A stretch of DNA of 28,774 bases, from positions 1 to 28,774 of the forward strand of contig JACJYM010000019.1 in the NCBI GenBank assembly GCA_020636155.1. Direction: 5' to 3'. This DNA comes from Lewinellaceae bacterium (GTDB lineage: Bacteria; Bacteroidota; Bacteroidia; Chitinophagales; Saprospiraceae). How positions within the stretch are numbered: the stretch's first letter is position 1; the number at the start of each line of letters is the position of its first letter. Both the position numbers and the translations under genes were made by a program. The notes under the pieces are model-generated. The model made no database searches. It was given only the letters and a program-made list of their open reading frames with translations, and was not told where the DNA came from. Of the stretch, positions 16,986 to 25,363 are shown piece after piece.

Positions 16986-18317
16986 TTGGAAGAAAAGAAA
17001 ATAATTTCGGGATTCTCAAAATTGTCGAAAACAGGCAAAATCAAATGGATAGTTGAGAATTTTTTTAAAGATCCCGAGTCCGTGATGAAAGAGCTTGTCA
17101 GCTATTGGCATAAAGACCATGAGCAACAAAAAATTTTGGACGGATTCAGTGAAAACACGATTTCTAACTTTCCCATGCCTTATGGGATTGCTCCCAATTT
17201 TTTAATCGATGGTAAGACCTATGCCATTCCAATGGTCATAGAAGAAAGCAGCGTAGTGGCTGCAGCGGCAGCTGGGGCAAAATTTTGGATGGATCGAGGT
17301 GGATTTAAAACTAAAGTTATTGGCACGACGAAGGTGGGTCAAGTCCATTTTCAATGGTTTGGAGATTTTGAAAAGCTCAAGAAAGAGGAAATAAATCTAT
17401 TCAATAAATTAAAAAATGATGCTCTGGATTTATACACCAATATGGAAAAACGAGGTGGAGGCATCACCGGGATAGAACTCATTGATTTATCGCATGAGAT
17501 AAAAGGTATTTATCAGATTAAGGTAGAATTTGAAACTTGTGATAGCATGGGTGCCAATTTTATCAACAGTATTTTGGAGTCCTTTGGCAATAGTCTAGTT
17601 GCGTTTATCGAAGAAAATGACCAATTTAAGAATAAAGCACCTGAAATAATCATGTGTATCTTGTCTAACTATACTCCAGATTGTATCGTGAGGGCTGAGG
17701 TGTCATGTAAGATAAAGGACTTAGGCACTTTTGCCAATGACATTGATTCTGAGGAGTTTGCATCAAGGTTTAATACGGCAGTTGAAATTGCTCAAGTTGA
17801 CCCATATCGTGCAACTACGCATAATAAAGGAATATTTAATGGTATAGATGCCGTCGTACTAGCAACAGGCAATGACTTCAGGGCTGTGGAAGCTTGTGGC
17901 CATACTTATGCTGCAAGGTCAGGTCAATACAGGAGTCTGAGTTCTTGTGATATTAAAAATGGTCAATTTAAGTTTTGGATGGATATTCCATTATCAGTGG
18001 GCACCATCGGTGGATTGACCAAACTCCACCCAATAGCTAAAAGAAGTCTTGAACTGCTGGGTCATCCATCCGCTTCCGAGTTAATGAGTATCATTGCGGC
18101 CGTTGGGTTATCACAAAATTTTTCTGCGGTTCGATCTCTGGTCACCACCGGAATTCAAAAAGGGCACATGAAGATGCATCTTATCAATATGCTTTATCAA
18201 TTTAATGCAACAGAAAAGGAAATTTCAGAAGCAGAGAATTACTTTATGGATAAAACACCTAGCTCAAGTGAGGTCAGAAATTTTATAGAAAAAATGAGAA
18301 AGGACTTGAATGTTTAA
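16986..18317 (+). CDS. mvaA: Class II hydroxymethylglutaryl-CoA reductase
   Basis: 443 residues. It reduces HMG-CoA to mevalonate (in many class II enzymes also the reverse). The start is again TTG followed by GAAGA, almost identical to the start of the preceding gene. The conserved SGFSKLS sits at residues 8-14, so a later start is unlikely. Catalytic positions are visible: the Glu pair in IEESSVVAAAAAG (86-87), Lys281 in HNKGIFNG, Asp297 in GNDFRAVEA and His394 in GIQKGHMKMH. There are no membrane spans, as expected for the soluble bacterial class. It is co-transcribed with the IPP isomerase gene four bases upstream. The remaining mevalonate kinases and decarboxylase are not in the window. 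Its stop overlaps the convergent flavin-reductase gene in a shared TTAA. Confidence 0.94.
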   Translation: MEEKKIISGFSKLSKTGKIKWIVENFFKDPESVMKELVSYWHKDHEQQKILDGFSENTISNFPMPYGIAPNFLIDGKTYAIPMVIEESSVVAAAAAGAKFWMDRGGFKTKVIGTTKVGQVHFQWFGDFEKLKKEEINLFNKLKNDALDLYTNMEKRGGGITGIELIDLSHEIKGIYQIKVEFETCDSMGANFINSILESFGNSLVAFIEENDQFKNKAPEIIMCILSNYTPDCIVRAEVSCKIKDLGTFANDIDSEEFASRFNTAVEIAQVDPYRATTHNKGIFNGIDAVVLATGNDFRAVEACGHTYAARSGQYRSLSSCDIKNGQFKFWMDIPLSVGTIGGLTKLHPIAKRSLELLGHPSASELMSIIAAVGLSQNFSAVRSLVTTGIQKGHMKMHLINMLYQFNATEKEISEAENYFMDKTPSSSEVRNFIEKMRKDLNV

Positions 18318-19159
18318 GCCCCATTAAATGCAAGTCGAATCGCTTCAAAAACATTACCTTCAGTCAAGGATGTTTTAATCATTTTGTGCAATTCCTCGAT
18401 CTGTGTATCCTCAGGTGTGGCGGAAGTAACGGGTATTTCACATTCTGCTGCAGCCAATATTCCAATATCATTTCCAGTGAGAATGTCACTTCTCTTAATA
18501 TGACCAGGCAGTTTGTCATATCCGATGGGTTGTGCATTGACCATTTGAACGATTTCCATCACGGCATCACCACTGGCTCGCACATAATACATTCGACCCA
18601 TTCGACCCATTAAATCAATTTTTTGAGGGTCTATGCGACCATTTGTCAATACATTACTGTCAATATGAATACCGACAACCTCGCAAATTATCAAATGACC
18701 GGCACCTCCCTTGTCACCCAAGGTTATGATTTCCTTCACCCGACACTCAAAGTTCATTGGGCTTTCCTTCACTCTTGGTGGTTTTACCACGGTCGAAGGC
18801 TCTGTACTTAACCCTGTTTTCTCAAACTCACTTATACCTCGAGGAAACTCAACAGAGGCTAGTGCCATTTGTCTAACTATTGGGTAGTTTACCACATTGA
18901 TGACTGCCTCTTTAGTCATCTCAATGTTGTGCAAAGTATCTTTCGTGGTATTATCGGATACTTTCCTGTTAGATGAAAAAACCAAAATGGGAGGATTGCT
19001 ACTGAAAGCATTAAAAAAACTATAAGGTGCTAGATTTTCTCTCCCATACTCATCCACTGTACTCACAAAAGCAATCGGTCGCGGAGCAATACCACCAATG
19101 ATAAATTGGTGCAAGTCCTTGGTTGCAATCTCTTTGGGATCGATATATTGTTTACTCAT
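18314..19159 (-). CDS. Flavin reductase-like FMN-binding split-barrel protein
   Basis: 281 residues. The N-terminal two thirds match the flavin-reductase-like (DIM6/NTAB) family: GGIAPRPIAFVSTVDEYGRENLAPYSFFNAFSSNPPILVFS is the characteristic opening (positions about 22-62), with later FECRVKEI and HLIICEVVGIHID. The family binds FMN and covers NAD(P)H:flavin oxidoreductases and proteins of unknown substrate. The C-terminal 80 or so residues (after YYVRASGDAV) are an extension common in larger members. The start codon overlaps the stop of the upstream secreted protein as TAATG, so translation is probably coupled. The substrate cannot be predicted. Confidence 0.85.
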   Translation of the reverse strand: MSKQYIDPKEIATKDLHQFIIGGIAPRPIAFVSTVDEYGRENLAPYSFFNAFSSNPPILVFSSNRKVSDNTTKDTLHNIEMTKEAVINVVNYPIVRQMALASVEFPRGISEFEKTGLSTEPSTVVKPPRVKESPMNFECRVKEIITLGDKGGAGHLIICEVVGIHIDSNVLTNGRIDPQKIDLMGRMGRMYYVRASGDAVMEIVQMVNAQPIGYDKLPGHIKRSDILTGNDIGILAAAECEIPVTSATPEDTQIEELHKMIKTSLTEGNVFEAIRLAFNGA

Positions 19160-20616
19160 TACTTATTGTAAAGAATTTCAATCAACTCACTTTCTTTGAG
19201 AGTAGAATTCATGATGACTTCTTTCTCTTTTCCATTCATTTTATAGCTGATAGCCATGGTTGTAGGCGGTCTAGATCCCATATCTTCAGCATACAACGTG
19301 ATATAGTTTTTGCCTGTCTCATTCAGCATTAATCTAACTTTTTGATGTTCTTTAGTCAACACTACTTTTTCTAGAATTTTATCACCATTAAAGTATAAAG
19401 AGATGACATCACCATCCTCGATGAAGTGATCATAAAACTCTACATCGATGTATTTGTCTTCACTGACGAATTTTTCATTAGCAACTTTGATTTCTCTATT
19501 GGCAAGGCTCTTTGGCAATGCACTTACCACTCCTTGCTTACTGAAAATATAACCTAAATTTTCAATTTTATTAGGATATACTACTTTAAATAAATGAGCA
19601 ATCTCCATGTAGTGAATTTTTTCAATGCCCATCACATCAATTAACTTATTCATATCATTCACCATACCTAAGCCATATTTATTAAAACAGCCTAGTAATT
19701 CTCCATTATAATAGAAATAATCCTTGCCATAAAGATTATATTCCTCCATTATATCGTCAGAAATCATGTATTTTCTGCTGATTTCAATAGATTTTTCCAT
19801 TTGAGAAATCATATTATTCCAAGAATTTTTAGCTCTAATTGAGTTAAAAATATTAGGATATTTTGATTTATCCGTATTGTTTAATTCACTAAATGCATTA
19901 TACTCTACATCAATAATTTTGTTCAAATCTTTAGAACCTCCTTCAATCCTCATCGCTTCCAATCCTTGTCTCATAGCATTATAAGCATTGTCCATCTTAC
20001 TTGATAGATCGGTATATGTCGGATCAATTACCCAATTTCTGGTTAAATTATTCAGTTCATTACTCATTTTCATTTGAATGGAGTAAAAAGAATTATACAA
20101 TTCTGTGCCCTCTTCAAGTTTTTGATAAATCAATCCAATGTTTTCTCTTTTATTTAAATCAAGCGTTCTAATTAGATTTTCGATTTCAAACCTAAGAGCA
20201 TTGGATTGCTTATTAATATTATTTAATTGAGATGCTAAATCTTTTAGGGTGTTTGATTCCTTTTTTGATAAAACCATATCAGCCGCCATGATATTTCGAT
20301 AAATATTATTTGGCGAAATGTCATAGAACCACTTTTCTTCGTCTTCAAATATATCAGCTGGCAAATCTTTATTTGAATATCTGTTTAATTGATACTCCTC
20401 CAAATCAACATATTTGTTGATGTCCTCATTGTATCCTTGCAAAAGACGGTTAATAACTAACAGTCCATGGACACTCTCATTTACAAAATCAACGTAGTTG
20501 TTAACGATATTTTTACGTAATGACTCAATGTCTTTTGTGGTATTTTCAGGTTGTGAACAAAAACTACCCGTACTAAATAACATCAAAAAAATTGGTAATA
20601 AAAGTTGTTTTCTCAT
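19159..20616 (-). CDS. Secreted protein of unknown function, Bacteroidota-type
   Basis: 485 residues from the ATG at 20616; an in-frame ATG at 20640 would add eight residues before the signal peptide (MRKQLLLPIFLMLFSTGSFC). I do not recognise a named family. Residues up to about 370 are mostly helical and charged, with Asn/Lys/Glu-rich segments typical of periplasmic repeat or coiled proteins. The last 100 or so residues form a beta-rich module (IDVEFYDHFIEDGDVISLYFNG ... TGKNYITLYAEDMGSRPPTTMAI, two pieces of one domain). I have seen this pattern at the end of other secreted Bacteroidota proteins, including OmpA-linked ones. The gene is translationally coupled (TAATG) to the downstream flavin-reductase-like gene. 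TATATTTG at 20656-20649 could be its -7 element and would favour the 20616 start. Confidence 0.75.
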   Translation of the reverse strand: MRKQLLLPIFLMLFSTGSFCSQPENTTKDIESLRKNIVNNYVDFVNESVHGLLVINRLLQGYNEDINKYVDLEEYQLNRYSNKDLPADIFEDEEKWFYDISPNNIYRNIMAADMVLSKKESNTLKDLASQLNNINKQSNALRFEIENLIRTLDLNKRENIGLIYQKLEEGTELYNSFYSIQMKMSNELNNLTRNWVIDPTYTDLSSKMDNAYNAMRQGLEAMRIEGGSKDLNKIIDVEYNAFSELNNTDKSKYPNIFNSIRAKNSWNNMISQMEKSIEISRKYMISDDIMEEYNLYGKDYFYYNGELLGCFNKYGLGMVNDMNKLIDVMGIEKIHYMEIAHLFKVVYPNKIENLGYIFSKQGVVSALPKSLANREIKVANEKFVSEDKYIDVEFYDHFIEDGDVISLYFNGDKILEKVVLTKEHQKVRLMLNETGKNYITLYAEDMGSRPPTTMAISYKMNGKEKEVIMNSTLKESELIEILYNK

Positions 20617-20897
20617 GATTTTATGCTTTACAATACTCATTTAAGGTACAAATATATAATTAATTTATATATAAAAAAATATTTAATATAAAAGCTTTTT
20701 ACTCATTTGATTAAATTACAAAATTTGTATATTCAACTGGCAGTGAAAAGTAAATTCTAGCCTTTAACATAGTGTTTAAATTGTTTTCCAAATTACTAAT
20801 CCTTAATTTTTGACCTCCTTGGTTATAAAAAATTTAATTTTAGCTGTTTATATATTAAATATTTTTTTAATTTTACGCCAAAATACAATTTATTGTC

Positions 20898-21479
20898 ATG
20901 TCAAGGGTATTAAAAATTTTATCGGTAGCTATCGTTTTATTTTTCTTGTACTTGTGGGTATCTATTTTTATCAAATCATGCAACAAGACAAAGGATGACA
21001 ACATTTTTGATCAGGTAGAGAACACCTCTCCTGAGGAAACTGAATATGTGGACACAGATACGACTTATGTAGAAGAAGAAGTCATCGAAGATAAGACTTC
21101 GGAAGATGGGGAAAGTGTCATAGATTACAATGAATTAGACAAAACCATCGACGATGCGATGAATAATAGTCCCGATAACAGTACAACTACTAGTAGTTCA
21201 ACGACGACTGCAACGGAATCTAATAATCATTCGACTGCAAGCTCTTCATCTGGAAAATACATGGTTATCTGTGGTAGCTTTCTTGTCAAAGAAAATGCGG
21301 AAAAAATGAAGAGAAAATTGAATAAACTTGGTTATAACAATGCCGAAACTATAGTTTTTGACCTCAGCCAATACCATTCGGTTTCCGCCGCGAGATATAA
21401 TGACTATAATCAAGCGGCTCAGGCCGTCGATGTTTTAAAAAGAAAAGGTATTGATGCTTACGTTCATACCAGAAAATAA
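20898..21479 (+). CDS. SPOR-domain membrane protein
   Basis: 193 residues. A single membrane anchor at about 7-26 (cytoplasmic N-terminus) is followed by an acidic stretch (about 32-90), a Ser/Thr/Asn-rich flexible linker (about 91-118), and a C-terminal SPOR domain (about 119-193: GKYMVICGSFLVKENAEKM, then LKRKGIDAYVHTRK). SPOR domains bind glycan strands of peptidoglycan that lack stem peptides and often direct proteins to the division site. The layout fits an envelope protein with a periplasmic peptidoglycan-binding head, like FtsN in plan but without evidence that it is FtsN. Its stop lies two bases from the end of the convergent membrane-protein gene. Confidence 0.85.
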   Translation: MSRVLKILSVAIVLFFLYLWVSIFIKSCNKTKDDNIFDQVENTSPEETEYVDTDTTYVEEEVIEDKTSEDGESVIDYNELDKTIDDAMNNSPDNSTTTSSSTTTATESNNHSTASSSSGKYMVICGSFLVKENAEKMKRKLNKLGYNNAETIVFDLSQYHSVSAARYNDYNQAAQAVDVLKRKGIDAYVHTRK

Positions 21480-21481
21480 GC

Positions 21482-21991
21482 TCAATCGTTGTCGATTAAA
21501 TACTTTTGAATAAAATATAGTGGCAAGCTAACTATCAAGAGAGCCATGATTAAACTCTGCCACCAGTTAGCATCATAATGAAAATTGTATATCATCCAGC
21601 TCAATACTCCAGCGAAGATTGATATCGTATATTGGCTCATTATAATTGAAAATCGGCGGACTACTGCCTTAGATTCTTCTTCTGAATAAAAATTGGTTTT
21701 TCTTACTTTCCCAACCTCTCCACGAAATTCGATTTCTTTATAAATCAAAATTCCACACATCACAAAAAAAGCAAACCAATACCAATGCGATTTTTCTGCT
21801 GATAGTTTCCATGTAAAAACAAGAATAGCAATCAGCATAGCAAACTCAAGATACGATGTTGCAGAATCCCTCTTCAGGTTTTCTGTGTTGATTTTATGTT
21901 CAGTTTCTTGATTCAAATTCTCAGTCATAAGTGGCTCCACAATCTCCTTTAATTTATCCGTTTTATTATTATGTACTACAGGTTTACTCAT
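21482..21991 (-). CDS. Small integral membrane protein of unknown function
   Basis: 169 residues. A hydrophilic N-terminus of about 45 residues is followed by four probable membrane spans (about 47-63, 69-85, 113-136 and 142-161) in two pairs. The pairs are separated by a charged loop containing EFRGEVGKVRKTNFYSEEESKAVVRR. No motif tells a function. It is convergent with the SPOR gene (two bases between stops) and divergent from the nitroreductase gene across 109 bases. Confidence 0.75.
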   Translation of the reverse strand: MSKPVVHNNKTDKLKEIVEPLMTENLNQETEHKINTENLKRDSATSYLEFAMLIAILVFTWKLSAEKSHWYWFAFFVMCGILIYKEIEFRGEVGKVRKTNFYSEEESKAVVRRFSIIMSQYTISIFAGVLSWMIYNFHYDANWWQSLIMALLIVSLPLYFIQKYLIDND

Positions 21992-22100
21992 TCTCTGAGA
22001 TTTGTTCTATGGTAAAAATACTCTAAATTGCATCATTCTACAAAATTACGATAAGTTATTCATTATTAAAATTGCACATTTGCATTAAATTTTTCAATAG

Positions 22101-22673
22101 ATGTTAGAATTTGAACAACTAAGCGCTTTGATAAAAAAACGCAGATCCATTTTTCCAAACTCATACACCGATCAAAGCATTCCAAATGACACGATTATGT
22201 CCATTCTAGAAAATGCAAATTGGGCACCTTCTCACAAGAACACAGAACCATGGAGGTATAAAATAATCGAGGGCTCCGCCCTTGTTGTACTTGGTGAATC
22301 GCTTGCAAACATTCACAAAGAAAGGAATCCAGGGGAGACTTTTTCATCGGTTAAATACAATAAATTGCTCACAAATCCGACCAAAGCTGCTGCAATCATC
22401 GCTATTTGTTATCATAAAATTCCTAACTCTGGATTAGCTGAGTGGGAAGAAATCGCCGCCATAGGTGCCAGTGTACAAAATATGTGGCTCAGTTGCACAG
22501 CCTTAGGTATAGGAGCATTTTGGAGCTCGCCGGAAGAGGTCTCCGGACTTCATAATTTTTTAAAACTCAATGAATTTGAGTCCTGCCTCGGTTTATTTTA
22601 TATGGGATATCCCAAAATTGCTTGGCCCGAAGGGTCAAAACAAGATATTCACAAAAAAATTGAATGGATTTAG
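22101..22673 (+). CDS. Nitroreductase family protein
   Basis: 190 residues, a compact FMN-dependent nitroreductase of the YdjA/TdsD-like type. Hallmarks are KKRRSIFPNSYTDQSIP near the N-terminus (phosphate-binding Arg), ILENANWAPSHKNTEPWRYKII (flavin binding, about 35-56), EIAAIGASVQNMWLSCTALGIGAFWSSP (about 118-145), and LGLFYMGYPK near the end. The family reduces nitro groups, quinones or enones with NAD(P)H. The native substrate is not predictable. It is followed 36 bases later by an MFS transporter on the same strand, so the two may be co-transcribed. Confidence 0.88.
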   Translation: MLEFEQLSALIKKRRSIFPNSYTDQSIPNDTIMSILENANWAPSHKNTEPWRYKIIEGSALVVLGESLANIHKERNPGETFSSVKYNKLLTNPTKAAAIIAICYHKIPNSGLAEWEEIAAIGASVQNMWLSCTALGIGAFWSSPEEVSGLHNFLKLNEFESCLGLFYMGYPKIAWPEGSKQDIHKKIEWI

Positions 22674-22709
22674 ATTTCTATTTATTTTTACTGAAAATCT
22701 GTGAGCAAT

Positions 22710-23912
22710 ATGAGCCATGTCAATAAAAATAGACTGTTTATAGCCAGCTGCATGGCTCTTCTGGTGACCTCCATGACCTTCGCCATTCGTGCAGGTATAT
22801 TAAATCAGCTCGGAGGCGATTTTTTACTTTCTAATAAAAATCTAGGCTGGATAAACAGTATGGCATTTTTTGGCTTTCCTGTGGCTACAATTCTTGGAGG
22901 GTTGTTTTATAATAGCATAGGTCCCAAAAGATTAATTTTAATTGCTTTCTTTTTTCATCTCCTAGGATTAATTCTCACGATTTTTGCTTCAGGATTCTGG
23001 ACATTGCTTATCAGTACATTCTTTATTGGTTTTGCAAATGGCTCCGTAGAGGCGGCTTGCAATCCCATGATTGCAGAGCTCTATCCAAATGACAAAACCA
23101 CGATGTTGAATCGTTTTCATGTATGGTTTCCGGGGGGTATTGTAATAGGCTCACTGATTTCTATGTTTATGTCCAATCAAGGCATGGCTTGGCAATGGCA
23201 AATTGCCATTATGCTCGTACCTACGCTTATCTATGGGTATTTGTTCTTAGGACAAGAATTTCCGAAAACAAAAGCACTTTTAGGCTCAACTAGTAAAAAT
23301 TTTCAAGCATTATTCAACCCGCTTTTCATATTCATGATGGTCTGCATGACTTTAACGGCCGTCACGGAATTAGGAACGCAACAATGGGTTGAAAAAATAC
23401 TGAAAAATTCCGGCGCAAGCCCTATGGTAGTGCTGGCTCTTATGAGTGGATTGATGGCTTTAGGTCGTCTTTTTGCCGGTCCAGTCGTTCATCGGTTAAA
23501 CTCTGTCGGTGTCCTTTTATTATCGTCAGTGATTGCGACCATAGGTATATACACCATGAGTTTTGCTTCTGGTGATTTAGTCTATATTTCTGCCATTCTA
23601 TTTGCGATTGGAGTCATGTATTTCTGGCCTACCATGTTGGGCTTCGTAAGTGAATATTTGCCACAGACTGGAGCATTGGGAATTTCATTAATGGGGGGTG
23701 CCGGTATGTTAGCGGTTGCAATGTGGCAACCCGTTATCGGTGGATGGCTTGATACTCAGAAAAGTATTGCACTATCAGATGGTTTTGATGAATCTAGCGC
23801 CGACTTAATAGCAGGTCAAGCGACCTTGAGTCATATCGCTATTTTTCCAGCTATTTTGGTTTTGCTTTTTGGAATATTATGGCTTTACAGGAATAAGATT
23901 GTTAAAGCTTAA
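22710..23912 (+). CDS. MFS transporter, FucP-like
   Basis: 400 residues from the ATG at 22710; an in-frame GTG at 22701 would add three. Twelve hydrophobic spans are arranged in two halves with a central loop near 185-200 (GQEFPKTKALLGS). The sequence style (FFGFPVATILGGLFYNSIGPKR, FANGSVEAACNPMIAELYP, NRFHVWFPGGIVIGSL, YFWPTMLGFVSEYLPQTGALG) is that of the sugar/fucose:H+ symporter branch (FHS/COG0738). It is probably a proton-coupled importer of a sugar or related small molecule in the inner membrane; the substrate is unknown. Its 3' end overlaps the convergent dapA gene by 11 bases. Confidence 0.85.
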   Translation: MSHVNKNRLFIASCMALLVTSMTFAIRAGILNQLGGDFLLSNKNLGWINSMAFFGFPVATILGGLFYNSIGPKRLILIAFFFHLLGLILTIFASGFWTLLISTFFIGFANGSVEAACNPMIAELYPNDKTTMLNRFHVWFPGGIVIGSLISMFMSNQGMAWQWQIAIMLVPTLIYGYLFLGQEFPKTKALLGSTSKNFQALFNPLFIFMMVCMTLTAVTELGTQQWVEKILKNSGASPMVVLALMSGLMALGRLFAGPVVHRLNSVGVLLLSSVIATIGIYTMSFASGDLVYISAILFAIGVMYFWPTMLGFVSEYLPQTGALGISLMGGAGMLAVAMWQPVIGGWLDTQKSIALSDGFDESSADLIAGQATLSHIAIFPAILVLLFGILWLYRNKIVKA

Positions 23913-24804
23913 TCTTGTCTATTTTGGACATGGCAGATTTCATGTTACTGTAGTTGCCGTCTGAAATTGGCATTAATGGCAGTCTGGTTTCCCTTCTACA
24001 AAGCCCTAAAATATTACAAGCTCCCTTTATACCGGTAGGATTACCCTCTGCATATAAGTATTGGTGCAATGGATAAGTTGCATTGTTGAGTTTTCTAGCT
24101 TCTTTCAGGTTGCCTGTCAAGGCTGCCTTTATCATATTAGAATAAAGTTTTGGATACGCATTGGCAATGACAGAAATGACCCCGTCACCACCCAGACAGG
24201 TAGTCGCCAAACAAGATTCGTCATCTCCCGAACTCACAAAAAATTCCTTCGGTTTGTTTTTAAGTAAATAGGTGAACTGGCTGATATTTCCAGAAGCCTC
24301 TTTGATGCCTATGATATTTTTAAATTCTTTGGCTAATTTTATAGTTGTCTGCCATTGTATGTTGGAAGCCGTCCTTCCTGGTACATTGTACAAAATAACA
24401 GGGAGAGGTGAGTTTAACGACACGTGCTTATAATGCTCAAAAATACCGTCTTGTGTAGGTTTTACATAACTGGGACTACTAATCAAAAGGGCATCAATGC
24501 CATTAAAATCATATTCCCTCAATCGTTTAGTGAGAGAATTAGTGTCTGTATCATTAAAGCATCCTGCGACAAGAGGGACTCGACCTCTATTCGTATCAAT
24601 GGCAAAGTCTAAAATTTCTTTCTGCTCATTCGCCGATAGCGTAGCCGCTTCGCCAGTCGAACCTAAAATTACCAAATAATTGACACCGCCATCTATGACA
24701 TGATCTATCATCCTTTTTAGGCTACTAAAATCAACTTTATATTCATTAAAAGGCGTGATAACGGCCACACCCAGACCAATGAAGTTTTTATAATTAGATT
24801 GCAT
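23902..24804 (-). CDS. dapA: 4-hydroxy-tetrahydrodipicolinate synthase
   Basis: 300 residues. It condenses pyruvate with aspartate semialdehyde, the first committed step to lysine and meso-diaminopimelate for peptidoglycan. The Schiff-base lysine is K168 in GIKEASG. Tyr139 and Arg144 lie in YNVPGRT. The GSTGEAATL loop (48-56) carries Ser49 where E. coli has Thr44, a conservative change seen in some homologues. The family signature SGDDESCLATTCLGGDGVISV is present. It lies 31 bases behind the DUF6913-like gene, so it is probably the last gene of an accA-led operon. TAGTTTTG at 24830-24823 is a possible internal -7 element. Confidence 0.95.
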   Translation of the reverse strand: MQSNYKNFIGLGVAVITPFNEYKVDFSSLKRMIDHVIDGGVNYLVILGSTGEAATLSANEQKEILDFAIDTNRGRVPLVAGCFNDTDTNSLTKRLREYDFNGIDALLISSPSYVKPTQDGIFEHYKHVSLNSPLPVILYNVPGRTASNIQWQTTIKLAKEFKNIIGIKEASGNISQFTYLLKNKPKEFFVSSGDDESCLATTCLGGDGVISVIANAYPKLYSNMIKAALTGNLKEARKLNNATYPLHQYLYAEGNPTGIKGACNILGLCRRETRLPLMPISDGNYSNMKSAMSKIDKIKL

Positions 24805-24835
24805 ATCGGCAAATTTACACTACAAAACTAGGAAA

Positions 24836-25363
24836 TTAAACTTGATTTGTGAGCAAGTTTATCACTTTACTCAATTCTTTAAAAACTTCTTTGGCAGAAT
24901 TGTTTTTTACTTCGATACCAATATTAAAATAAGACTGAGTCACATATTCCTCAACATTGATTCCAAGTTTTAATTTAGCATCGATACTATGTACTAAAAA
25001 CAAAAAGTGAGGCGATACATGATAGCTCAACAAGACCAATAATTTGTACCTATGAGAGGTGATTTCCGACAAAAATTCCGGCTTTGGAATTTGAGTGGCG
25101 CTGAGATTATCTTTGCAGTAATAATATCTAGAACTGTCAACTTCCTTTCTCCTCTTATTAAAATAATATAAAAATCTAACCGAAGTTGTTATCCCAATTG
25201 CCTTCTGTACTCCCCTTTCAAAATCATCGGAAGCTTCAAAATCATCCCCGTTAACAATAATTAAAGCATCGTCCAATGTTATAACCTTGTCTAAACTATC
25301 GCTTGATCTTGAAATTTTTTTCAGCCTCCTATTAAACAAGCTTTGCTTCCACTTCGAAATCAT
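24836..25363 (-). CDS. DUF6913-like small protein of unknown function
   Basis: 175 residues, no signal peptide or membrane span. The sequence (LFNRRLKKI near the start, then VRFLYYFNKRRKE and SHRYKLLVLLS) resembles a small family found in Bacteroidota, which I recall as DUF6913; that name is from memory. The start codon overlaps the stop of accA as ATGA, so translation should be coupled to accA. dapA follows 31 bases later. Its stable place between fatty-acid and lysine/peptidoglycan precursor genes hints at a housekeeping envelope role, but the sequence shows no catalytic motif. Confidence 0.75.
   Translation of the reverse strand: MISKWKQSLFNRRLKKISRSSDSLDKVITLDDALIIVNGDDFEASDDFERGVQKAIGITTSVRFLYYFNKRRKEVDSSRYYYCKDNLSATQIPKPEFLSEITSHRYKLLVLLSYHVSPHFLFLVHSIDAKLKLGINVEEYVTQSYFNIGIEVKNNSAKEVFKELSKVINLLTNQV

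Noticed and set aside
20641..20897. Search for an RNA gene or strong promoter in the gap between the secreted protein and the SPOR gene
   Set aside because: Only AT-rich sequence with one -7-like box (20656-20649); no tRNA-like fold or riboswitch-like conserved core seen.
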